Positions 24,401 through 37,400 of a stretch of DNA of 64,000 nucleotides are shown piece by piece (the first letter of the stretch is position 1; each line of letters opens with the position of its first letter). Origin of the DNA: Bemisia tabaci (Eukaryota > Arthropoda > Insecta > Hemiptera > Aleyrodidae). The position numbers and the translations under genes were made by a program. The stretch lies in NCBI RefSeq assembly GCF_918797505.1, contig NC_092799.1, forward strand, positions 32,004,597 through 32,068,596, read 5' to 3'. The notes under the pieces were generated by a model. It had not been told where the DNA came from. It ran no database searches and worked only from the letters and a program-made list of their open reading frames with translations.

Positions 24401-27400
24401 CCGGGAAGGCTCTCACAAAAATTAAGTTTTCTCGGCGACTATTGGCGCAAATTTTAAAACTTTTACACAGTTGGAAAGCTAAAAGTATGGCCTTATCAAC
24501 GGTATATTGAGATTTTTCCTATAACGTTAAGAGTCCGATAAAAAATAGGTAAACTTACTTTTCGTACGACCATTGTAAGTTTGGTTGGCATATAACCAAA
24601 AGAAACTTTTGTCGAAATGTACACAATCGAGAATAAAAGCGTACTTACTTTTTTTCGACTACAACGTGAACCTGAACACATAGAGTAACTTCCGGACCTA
24701 GGTGCGCAATAAGAAAAGTTAGATAGAACTAAGATCTGAATCGCGCACAACGAGAGTCTTTTAAGGATCATATCCTGGCCGCACTGACTACGTGTTGTCG
24801 AATACTGCGATGCCTAAAAGAATGTAAGAGTTTGAAATACCTCTCACGAACTCTCAGATCCGAATAAGAATAGTCACTGATGATCATATGCGTAAAAGCA
24901 TACAGAGGAAAACTAGGTAACTACAGGTGAATGGGCATAGAGAAAAAAAAGGAAGTGTTTGCATTTCGGGCATCTTGGAATTTTTCATAGAGTATCTATA
25001 GCTTTGATGACGTCATTGGGTACAGCGACGTTTTTATCCTGTCGATTTTCTTGGAAATGGTGTAATTTAAGGGAAAAAGTCATTCTATAAAAAGTGCTTG
25101 AAATTATATAAAGAGTTGATTCAAGTAAAAAAATCGGACATTATGGTCCATTTTTACAGCGTCAACATAACCCTCAACGAGCGTCTTGTTTACATTGATG
25201 ACGTAGGTGGGTACAAATCCTCAAGATGCAAACACCTCCTTTTTTTTCTCTATGGTGAATGGGTACCTGGAGCATATCGACGGTGTAAGTCGGCAATCAC
25301 ATAACTCGGTTTGCGACGTCGCAGACTTCCTGTCATACTTTATTTTTTAAACGGAAAACTACTCAACAGCAATTCTTTAAAACTACCGTGATTTTTCTTC
25401 TCTGTGCGAAAAAAAAATCTACACAAACTTCAAGGAATGATGTCCATTTTTTCTCATTCAAAAAAATAACATAGAGGCGGAAATTTTCAGACACCGCAAA
25501 CGAGATATGTGATTGCGGACTTATACACCGTCGATATACAGATTAGAGCTGAAACGAATTTCGTTTCAACATCTTTTCCGCAAGACCATGATGCGATCTG
25601 TTCCCATCCCTCAAAATTCTTTTTTTTTTCTACATAGCACTAAAAATCACTCAAAATAACAGTTTCCAATTCAATGGGCGCAAAAGAGAGTATTCATCTA
25701 ACTGCCGGCACGTTAAAAAAATGAGGCCCGTACTCGAATACTGCGACTCTTAAAAAGAATGTACGAGTTGAATGTACTGCACAAAGACTCGCAGATCAGA
25801 AAAAAAGCCGATGACAATCCTATACGTAAAAGCATAGAGATAGACAGGAATCCATCGGTAAATAATATACAGGGTGTCCGAATGTTAACGTACTTAACTT
25901 TCAAGATCGATTTTTTGACTCAAATTACTGTGTTTTCCAATACACATATGCCCAAAAACGTTTCATAAGTGAGCCAAGCGCTTTCTTTGCTATGCGCAAT
26001 GATTCCTTACAGCCCTTGCAGTGAGAACTGCCTACCCAGCAAGGAGCTTCGAAAATGTGAAACTTTTTCAAAGCTCTGTTGCGTTGAGATGACGGGTTTT
26101 TGCAGGAGACTTTTGTGCCTTTTCCGCTGGATTTTTTGCGCTTTTCTCCGAGCTACAATGCATTTCCCCAAATATCATCTACCAAAAAAGTTGTAGCAAT
26201 TTTACAATTCGAGGACGCCCGTAACATCATTTTTAAAGACGTGCGTCCTTTAAAACACAAAATTTGAACAACACGCTCGAAAATACCCCCTACACAACGT
26301 TTCAGCTAAATACGACAAAATAACGAGGAGGAACATCAATTTGAAAGAGAAAAAATGACAACTTTGGAAGCGCATAGCTCACTTATGAAGCATTTTCGGG
26401 CTTATTTGTATAGGAGAAAAGTCATATTTTGAGCCGAAAAATCGATCCTGAAAGTTAAAAACGTTATATTTCGGATACCCTGTATATATGAAGCCTATAG
26501 ATAAGAGCGTAACGCGTTAAAAAAAAAGAGAAAAAAAACCTCACTTGGACGCATTTTATCTTGGGGAAGCTTTTTTCGATTTACCTTCATCCTTCAAAAA
26601 AAATTGTTTTTTTTTCTAACACTTAAGCTGACATTGCATGTTCACCGTTCATTTTAGTGCGCGCTAAAGAGAGCTCAGCTCCTCTAACCGGCAGCACGTC
26701 ACAGAAAAGAAAAAGAAGGGAAAAAAATCCGAGGTTGCCGCCAATATACGTAAATCACACTGAAAAAAACATCTCGGTGTATTTACCAAGAAAAGAGTAA
26801 AATTACCAAGAATTCAGGGTTCTATTTGATCCCAGTTTTTTCTTGGTAAAAGTACCATTTATGGAATTGGTAATTTTACCGAGAAATCTCGGTAAAATTG
26901 TTGAACTTTCTCGGTAATTTTACTGGACCTTGGGTAAAAATGCCAATATTTTTTATCGACTGTGGTAAAATTACCGGGATAAAATGGCAAAGTTACCGGG
27001 AATTGATTACCAATAAAAGCGGTAACCTTACCTGAAAAAACAGTAAAAATACCGGTTTTTAGGTAAGCTTACCAGTCTGTCTTGGTAAAACTACCAATAA
27101 TTGGTAAAAAATTTGAGATGGTAAAGGTACCAATTAACGGACCTTGGTAAAAACGCCGAGATTTTTTTTTTCAGTGCATATTCTATGAAGTAATAGCCCA
27201 CTGAAAGTATTCAGCTTCGGTTTAGCTTTGACCGTAAGCTTTTTGAAAACTTTCCAGAGGAAGGTTTTAGGACCTTAGCGATTGCCTCCTACAAAACAAA
27301 TATGTAGAGCATTACAAAAAATCGTGAGGTTTCTCGGAAGATCAATGCTCATCGCTTTGGCACAAAATTAGACACACATTCTTCGATCGTCAATTTTACT

Positions 27401-30400
27401 TGAGTTTGCGAAATGAACCCAAAATTATCACAGATTCCAAGCATCACCGTGAGAGCATACAGCGAGATTTGAGAGGAATTTTCACAACTACGATGAAAAC
27501 AACATCATTTTTCAATATCTAATGCATGCTTTTAGTGAAATGACGTCATTTGCCGAGTCATTTATGGGGCGATATACGGTGATACCGGACTTGAAAACTT
27601 GGTGTTCATATAGATCTACTTTACTGATCTTCAATCTGAGATAGTAATACACGATTTTGTGACAAACGCAAGTGAATCATTGAAAATGAAAATTTTTGCC
27701 CAAAATGTGAGGCGCTTCTCGTGAAGATGCATATTTTGGCAATGCTTCTGTAGGACTGACACTTTGACATTCAAGGTGATCTTCGAAGCATATCGATGAT
27801 GAATCTGCAGTGGTGCGTTCCTCGGCAAACACGATTTTTCAGAGTAGCAAATAAACTGTACATGTTCCTCATTATTCTCAGCGGAATAAGGGAAATCACT
27901 ATTCCGAATTGCTGAGATATAATATGTTTTCTCAGGCTTCACTAGCATTTAGAATTATTCTCCAAAATGTTAGGAAATATAGCAGAAATTCTGATATTCA
28001 AATTTTCGACAATAAGAAGTAACGCTGCATCCTGAGTTACTTTAGATTTTAAGTGCAATTGATAGGTCGACAACAAACAGCTCTCGCTATATGCCAAGTT
28101 CTTCAATATGATCAGACGTGTTCTAATAAAAGCTTAAAAAGACACATAAAAAGTCGCAAGAAAGTTTTAATATGCAATACCAATGAAATTATAATTGACA
28201 CATACGAGACAAAACTAAAAAATCAATAAAACTAAAGCTATTGCTTAACAAAAATATAATGCTTACGAAACACAAGAAATGAATACGGAAATTAGGCCAA
28301 AAACTAAAATACCGTAAAATGCAAACCAAAAATCTAAAACACCGTTTATCCTAGAGAGTCTGGGAATACTAAACGCATGAGTGAGGTCACACAATTTTTA
28401 GAACAACATTTTTTTGGCGGGCATTTCATCTGTGAATTGCATCTGTTCTACTAAACGGAGATTTCCAATAACTCCACTAAGTGAGTTATAAAATTACAAG
28501 AGAGATAAATTGAACCCATTTCGTGGGTGCTAATTTTATAAAATGAAAATTCCCCATGACTTTATATTATAAAACATGAAATGTCAAAACCGACATTGCA
28601 TGGTTCAAGGCCTGGAAAAGTGCTTGATTTTGAAGGGCGCTTGGAAAGTGCTGGAAATTTACGCCTTCCTAATTTCCAGTAGTAAATGTTCGTTGTTAAA
28701 AAATAACAAAGCATTTGAGGTTAAATAAATTGTTCATAAATTTGATAATGATAAAAAGGAAGCAGAAGTAAATAAAACAGACAGAATTATCCAAAATCAC
28801 GATAGGGGGAGAAAAGTTTGCGCTTGGGAAAAAATTACGAAAAAGTGCTTGATTGTTTTAATCTTGCAACTGCTCGAACCATGGCTTCGCACAATTGGAC
28901 TGCATTTTGCAATTTGGAACTATAAATTCTGGCTCTTATGAAAAAACACTTATGTGCATAGGGAAACTAATGGCACATACGTTGTTTTTAAACCGGGCTA
29001 GAATTTATAGTTCAAAATTGCAAAATGTAGTCCAATTAGTGATTTGCTCTTGAACAGTAGCGTGGCGTGCTTTGCGATATCGATTGATCGACCTTTTAAA
29101 CCTATGTAAAAGGATCGATAAACAGGGTGTCCGCAGCGGACACCTTAATAATCGATTCTTTACTATGGGTTTAAATGGTATAACAATCGATATATCGCAA
29201 TTCACGCCACATCACTGCTCTTGAATGCGTTCGACTCCTCAGTTCAGCAATCGCACCATCTCACGGGAATGTCCCATAATTTCTTCCTGATTGCAATGGT
29301 TTGCACCACGTAAGTCGATCTCTGGAATTAGGGCGTCGTTCAGATTTACCGGTGTTCATGCGGCTGTAAGTTCGATCCATCGATCGTCCACGGCCATTGC
29401 GGCCACTCACGTGAGATTGATCCCGGATGATGGAAGGTTCTCCTCTTGGAACCTCCGTCAAACCATGTGACGCACCGTATTCTTGCTGCGTCTTCGCGTA
29501 CCACTCAGCATCTTTTTCCACGCACAAAAGCAGCTTCTTGTGAGAACCGATACTGCTGAAAAGCCACATACCTGTTGTTTTGAATTGTACCGTGCATCTG
29601 TGTGTCTCATACGCCTCGGCGTCATCTCTCTCACAACCGAAAAATTCAGCATCTTTACAGCTGGACCTTTCCCTTTTGTACATACGAGATGTCAGGTACG
29701 TCTCGACAAGCCTCTTACATAAGTTATTCGCTCGCTTTTTTTCACCCTCGGTACTGTGCTCTTTAATAGGTAGACAAGGGTCATTGTGTTGCAAATGATA
29801 AAGATCATTGAATTCCACCATACTGGTGTGTGTGATCTGAAAAAAAAAAAACAACATATTGAAGTTACGCCGATAAACTGGAGAGTTGGCCTCGAACAGT
29901 GACGAAAACGGACCATAGAGTAGATAGAATCGTAATACAAATAGGAATTAAGGAGCTGGCGCCACTTTTAAGCATTTTCCAGTCACCGAATTCCACGACC
30001 CCTGAGCAGTATTGGGTCACCATGTCGATACATATTCGATTTTTTCTGATACACGAGTACCGGTACCCGGCCGGCAATAGAACATTCGATGTGAACAAAA
30101 AAGTTATGAATTATTACGTATTATACATCGCCATTTTAGATCGAAAACGTATCGGAAAGTTGACCGAATCTCGGCGCACACCGGGCTTGGAACTCTTCGA
30201 CCAGAACATGACCCCAGCCTACGCCATTATAATATTAGGACTATGTACTATATGAAATGGACTCTTTGTAAGACCCTACAGATCTAGCAGCAAGTATTTC
30301 TATTAGATATTTTCAGGGAACATTCGAGAATTAGTGGGGTGTAGCTTCAGGACCTTAAAAAAAAAAACTTGATCTAATCATTCGTTTATACTGCCGAGCT

Positions 30401-31398
30401 AAGGAAAAACGCTATATGAACATTCAAGAGATGCCAAATTTCCTTCGATAACTCGATAACTCATGTTTTTTTTTTTTTTTTGGGGGGGGGGGAAGGTTAT
30501 GTAAGTTTTTCCTTAAAATTTTCAGGAACTTTAGGTGAAATGGCAAACAAAATTATCTGAAAAATTGGAAGGAAAATATTCATAATTTTATCCGGAAAAT
30601 TTGTGTTTCGTCAAAGAACATTTGGCAACGCCTGAAAGTTCATACGGCGTTTTTCCTTAGCACGGTGGTATAGTTCGCTCAATGGCGAACCTGACGGTTA
30701 GCCATTACGGCTACCCGATAATGACAGCAGGTGGACTTGCGAGCAAAGGGAGGACAGTAAAGGGTTATCACAGATGCCTAAAAATTGTCTCTAAATGAAC
30801 TCGGGGAGATGAGACTTTAACATATAGCTAAAGAGGTGTTCTCTACTATACTGCCATGCTGAGTAAAAAAGCTGTATGAGCGTTTGGATGTTGGCAAATT
30901 TCATCTCGAAAAGCATTTATTTTTAAAGAAAGTTATGAATATTTTTCTTTGAAAGTTTGAGACACTTTAGGTCAAAATATGAAGGAAATTCTTTGACAAA
31001 TCGGAAGAAAAATGTTTACAGATTTTCCCGAAAATTCGTGATTTGTCAAAGGACATTTGACAACGTCTGAGGGCTCGTACGGCGTTTTTCTTTGGCAAGG
31101 CGGTAGATATCACTAATTCCGCTTTATATTTTACTGAACGGTCCTTTATTTAAATATTTTCAATTCTATTCGTGTCTAATATGAATTTTTATGAAGATAT
31201 CTATCGCAGGCAACTAGTTAAATCAGGCATATTGTCAAATGCGTAGCAGGCAAATAATGACGGGGTTCGATCCCTGGCCAGGCGACCCGAGTTTGATGGT
31301 CTCAAACGATGGCTGCCTGGGACTGGTTGTTCAGTAGGTACGGAGGGGGGGGGGGGGTGGGACTAAAATGCGCGAGATTAGCCCTTGTGGGCTATTCG

Positions 31399-31446
<48 letters not shown>

Positions 31447-34400
31447 AAGAAGAAAAATCCAACATGAATATGTTGGAAAAGCGTGCCGAATAACTGAAAT
31501 GCTGGACACATACTATTTTCATGTCATTGCTATTTGTATTAACTAGTACTTTTTGCTAAATTTGGGAGAAAATATAGATTCATTAACTTTAAATGTAAAT
31601 TCATTTTAAAGATTCCATCCAATCATCTTTATTTTAAGCTGTTATGCGGCATTGGCGCCTTGCTGGAACTAAATTTTTATCGATTCGATGGCCGCATTGG
31701 CTGCCTAAAAAACAAGCCATATTTGGAGGATTCTATGAGAAATTCCTTCACTGAAAAAAAGTGTTAGGGGTTATCCCCTAAAATTGTGGTACTACCACAA
31801 TTTGCTGAATGATACGGACATTACTAATGAATTGTAGTAGAACCGCAACTCAAGTTAGGTTAGTACCGCTACATTTGGGTTAGTACCCTAATTTATCGGG
31901 GTACGACCACGATTAATTCGTGTACTACCGCAATTAATTGGAAATGTCCATATCACGCAACAAACTCGTGCTTTTTTTTACTCGTGTTCAATTATCGACT
32001 CTCAGGAAATCACCACATGTATAAAATTGGTAGTATAGGTGCTAGAGGGCTTAAAATAATCGTATTTAAGAAACTTTCGAGTTAATTTCTATGTACACTA
32101 TTGTACATCTATGTAAACTACTTCGTTACCTTCCAGCCGAAGTATCACAAGTGCTGTGCGACGTTTCAGAATCTCCGGCGCCATTTCATTTTCATACGGA
32201 GAAGTTGTTCAACAAAGCTGTCCGAAAATTTCCCTGAATTTTCTTTGTGCTGCCGATATTTAGTGGAATTTTCAAACGGATTCATCTAAAAATTTCTCTG
32301 TAAAAAAATAAAATGACGGCAAACATTCCTAAACGTCGCATGGCGCTTGTGATACTTCGGCCGGAAGGTGACGATTTGTTCATTAGAAAATCAAAACAAG
32401 TACCCATACTTGTTTCAATGAGACGAATAATGACAGCGTTGGCATAAAACCGAAAATAAAAATTCGGAATTTCACATCCTAGGGACTAAAATTTTACTTA
32501 CTTTTCTTCGATTACAACCTGAACATAGAGAATAACTTTCGGAACGTCCGGACGTAGGTGGACAGGAAGAAAAGGATAATAGAGCTAAGATCTGGATCAC
32601 GCACAACGAAAGTCTTTTTAGGTCCATATTCTGGCCGCACTGACTACGTGCTGTCGAACACTGCGATATCTAACAGAACGTAAAAGGATTTGAACTAATT
32701 CCCAGAAACTCTCAGATCCGAGTGAGAAGAAAATAGTTTATGCCAATCATATGCGTAAAAGCATATAGAGGAAAACTACAGGTATTTACAGGTAAATGGA
32801 TCCACGGAGCATATCGACGGTGAAACTACCAAACCACGTATCTCGTTTGCGGTGTTTAAAAATCTACGCTCGCATTTTATTTTTTTGAAGTCGACCAAAT
32901 CAATATCATTCCTTGAAATTTTCACGGAACTTTCTCCGCACAAAGAGGAAAAATCACAGAAATATTCAAGACTGGATGTTAAGTAGTTTTTCATTTAAAA
33001 AATAAAGTATGACAGGAAGTCTGCGACGTCGCAAACCGAGATACGTGGAATGGTAGTTTCACCGTCGATATACAGATGAGAGCGTGACGCCGTAAAAAAT
33101 ATGTTGAAACGCATTCCGTTTCGCGAGACCTTGATTGCGATCCATTCCCATCCCTCAAAATCCTTTTTTTTCTGAGTATCAAATGCCGGTCGCCCTTTAA
33201 ATGGGCGCTGGAGAGATTTCATCTAACTGCCAGCACGTTAATAAAAAAGCCCGTAGTTACCACTGATATAAATAAATCTATTTTTGGACGTTGAATAATC
33301 CATATTAAAAGTATTCAGTATTTGGATTGCGACCTTGGTTAACGAAAGCACTCCACATTTTACCTCACATAATTAACCATCGAGACTTTTTCTATCTTTT
33401 CGCCGATAAAGTAACAATAGAAAATAATAGACATTTTATAGATTAAAGATGTAATCTTTGCATTACTATATCATTTTATCCTGATGTAAATGATACCATG
33501 CATCCACAAATATCGCTAATTGTTGATTTAATGCCCCAAAAGACAGTATTTCATCGAGAATGGTTTGTAAAGGGAAAATTTAAAGAGAAAAGTATTATTA
33601 AAGCTCAAAAATGTAAACTTTGAAGTGATGTACTGCCAAAACAAGGCTAATGCATAAATCAAAACTTTCTATAGACTTTTTACATCATAGTTTTTTATTT
33701 ACGCTGTGTATAAGTATTGTAAAGTCTACCTGGAAGTTGGTTTTTTTAAAGGAAATCCGCATAAAAACATAATTTCTAAGACCCAAATATGCAAACATTG
33801 CAACGCTGTATCTCGGAAACCAGACGTATACTCAAACTAAAATTTTTACTGAAGAGTTCCCTCATCAAAAGGTTTCACTTAGGTCACATACGAATGAAAT
33901 CCCCGGGTTTCAAAAAAAGGGTCACTTCTTGTGAGGCTCTTTTCCCTCGCTAATTGCATTTTTACCAGGAGAATTTCGATTAATTCTGACTGAAAGTTTC
34001 ATCGATTTTTCCTCTGAGCTCATGCATAAATCACGAACATTTTCAAAGAAACTTGCACGGATACAATTTTGTTAAAAAATTAAATTGTTCGCGTCGATTT
34101 TGCACCTTTGGAATGACGATACGTTGCTTCGTGCGGAAAACGACGAGAGGTGCACGTTCTTCGATCGTTGATTGTACTGAGAGAACAAAAATTATTACCG
34201 ATAATCTTCAAAGCAGTGAGAAACGGGAAGAATGTTCACATCTGAGAGGGAAAACAATTAATTACAAAAGATCACCACACCCGCCGGCTTGCCACGGAAA
34301 ACTCATCTCACTTGTACTTTTTTGCAGCAAAAAAATGTGGCAATGCTAATTTGGACCACGTTAAACAGAAAGGAACCAAGTCACATCAGCTATTGCCAAA

Positions 34401-37400
34401 TTTAATTGGGCAATTTAATTTTTTACATGAAAACAGTTTTACAGATTTTCGTGCAAATTTCAGTGAAAATTCTCCATGGTAAGAAGCAATTAATTCCTTA
34501 AAATTATCGAAGAAATCCGAACAAACATTCTCTCGTAAAAAATTAATTGCCCAGTTAAACTTGGCAATACCTGATGTTGCTTGGTTCCTTTCTGTTAAAC
34601 TCGGTCCATTGTATGGGAGTCAATTTAGCTAAGTTGGGTACGAAGAAATCAGGAGTAATGGATTCCCTAGAAACTTTTAGAGAGCTCTAAAACGCACTTC
34701 AAGTAATTCAAAAATGTGTTGCAAAAACAGTAAAAGGGTCATGTCATGTCGTGCCATGTCATGTCTCGTGTCTAGATGGTTCAGTTCTGATGGATTCTAA
34801 CATTTATTGCTCTCAGTAGGAACATTTTTGCGACATTCCACGCAGATTGACGTGGAATGTAATACGCCCGATGTGGTGAACGATTCCGCCCAGAGGAAGT
34901 CAATTCCGCGGGGGAACTTGAAAACTTTCTTGTCGTCGGCCTAGCCCATTCGTTTATCGCCAGCCAATAAGGGGTCCCGTCCTCAGTGATACCCCAACCG
35001 ATCAACTTAACGAGTTTGTCGGACGACAGTAGTGCGGCATTCGTCGATTTGTTGTGCAAACCTAAAAAATTATCAAGAAAGTCGAGAAATGCATTTAGAT
35101 CATCGGGTCAAGTTTAACAGAAACGAACCAAGTTACATTCTGAAAACAAATGTTGAACTCACCTAAAAAGGCAAATTCTCGTGAAGAGATTTTTTTAAAG
35201 TTTTTCACTAACTGACAACCTCCGTCATAACAAAACGAAATTCCCTCGGGGTGACGCTGGCGCTGCACTCACAATATTTGGTTTTCATGCGGGCAGCACT
35301 GATGCGACTACATCAAAAATTCTCGACTCACCTCGGAGGGGGGGGGGGGGGTTCGAAAAGTGGATGGATGCAAATGTTGGCCATGATTCACCTAAATACT
35401 GAGTTTAGTTCTTGACTTCAACAGAGCGTTCTTCTCCATTGGTTTTCAACCCTGCCACTCTGGTTGAAAAATTCGACGGAATCCGCTCGCAAAAATTCGC
35501 GGATCAGCGTGGAAAAGATGATACATGATACGGCTTATGTAAATGGGACTTTAGATAAATGTGCAGTGTGCACTATGGCAGCCCCAGATTTCTCAAAACT
35601 AAATTTTGCGATTAGTAATTCTTTTGAATAAGTACATTTGGCCGTGTACGTGGTTTTTCTGAGGAACGGCTTCTTCTGAGTCCCTGTATTCTAAGGTACC
35701 ATAGTGTATAAAGTTTGAAGCTGCTCACGTCAATATTCTGAGTAAGAAGGGAATTTGTAAAAGCTCACCTCCGAAATTCATGCGTCTCTAAGAAAACCAC
35801 GTATACGGATATACGTGGTGTATCATGGAGAACGCATCAGTTTATATTGACCGGTGGTAGGGTAGGCATACGTTACACTGAACTGCAGCATGTAACTGTA
35901 GGCAAGTTTTCGGGGGGACCCCCTCCTGGGGGATCCAGGAAAATAAATTTTTGGCCCGACGAACCGCCGACACTGCTCGTTGTAGACAATTACATTTTTT
36001 GCGCCTCTAATAATTTGTGAAAATGTTCCTCCTACAGTGCACTAGTTTTTGTGTGTATATCTCTGGTCAACTTTGTGCTAGAGAGACAATGATCTATGTG
36101 ATTGTTTTGGAGTGCGAAAGTGGTTCTCCGTAAAAACCACGTATGACTGAACTTTCAGCTTTCACTGCCATTAAGTGCCAGCATAACTTTACATTTTTTT
36201 TCGAGCCAATCAATCAAGGAGAGCTTGTCCTTCAATACTGGAACTTTAAGAAGTCATAAATTCCTGTCAAAACTTCACGGGAGCCTTTCATTTGCGTTGT
36301 TCTCATACTTGTCATTTCCGTTATACGTTGTTATTTAAGAACTCCTCAGTGGACTGATTTAGTATAGTTACGTCATTGTCTGGTCATGGTTAAAATGTAA
36401 ACAAACGCATAGCTTTATTTCTGATTTGCGCCATTTGAGCCATGATACGAAAATACGTCCAAGCGTTCCTCACGATCGAAATTTCTCGTGTTCAATGAGT
36501 CTTTAATCGATTTATTACCAGTCAATGACTGAATCGTAATAAAGGAAAACGATTAAGTGACGAGATATTTGTACATGATTGGAACCAAAAGTTCGATATT
36601 AGTCGATACTATATCGAATGACGTAGCCCCTAAATCAGGCTACTGCTGCTTCACGTGGTAATGCGGCATTCTAGGGATGGCGATTTTTTCGAATAAATCG
36701 ATTTCCCAAATCGATTTCGGGAAATCGATTTGATTTCCGGTAAAAATCGTTTCGACTTTAAAATTGAATGGAAAAAATCGATTTCCAAATACTTAAAAGT
36801 CCAAGCTCGGCGCCAAAAACATGACTACTACTAGAATTGAACTTGAACTGGACACATTTCTGTCAAACGGAACTATGTGCAATCTAACGTGAGCCCTGTT
36901 GTGCAAATATTCTTATGGATCTCAGGGCTCATGTCTTAATGCACATAGTTCCGTTTGGCAGAAGTATGTCCAACTGAAACTTGGGTTCCACAGAACCTAG
37001 GCCTTATGACGTGACACTAATGTGTCGCTAATGCGTCGCTAATGTGACGCCAATGAGTAGGAAATCTCGAATTTTTTTTTTTTTTTCATAATTCGACTCC
37101 GGTTCAAAATATCGATCCGATTTAATTAAATTTCGGCGTAAAAGATCGATTTCTAAACTTTGATTAAAAATCGCCACCCCTAGCATTGCCAAGAGATTGG
37201 GATGATGTGGATTTTGAGGTATAATGATGTGTGTTGCAGGTGCGGATAGCGGCGACGTTGGGGGGGTTCTTCGGGCTGATGGTGCTGCTGGTGCTGTACA
37301 AGAGCCGCTGCAAAGGCCGGAGCGAGTCGGACGAGCACCTGGAGGCGGCCATCACGGCCGTCGTTGAGGACGAGAAGGTGGAGGACGACGATGACGTCAT

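Noticed and set aside
29899..30255. Plus-strand 118-codon frame and its antisense
   Set aside because: Both strands read equally plausibly over 230 bases and neither joins in phase with gene B or another exon, so I did not call it.
30661..30740. tRNA-like stretch beginning 'gcacggtggtatagttcg'
   Set aside because: An A-box-like start is present but no B box or cloverleaf can be drawn; it overlaps the end of a MITE.
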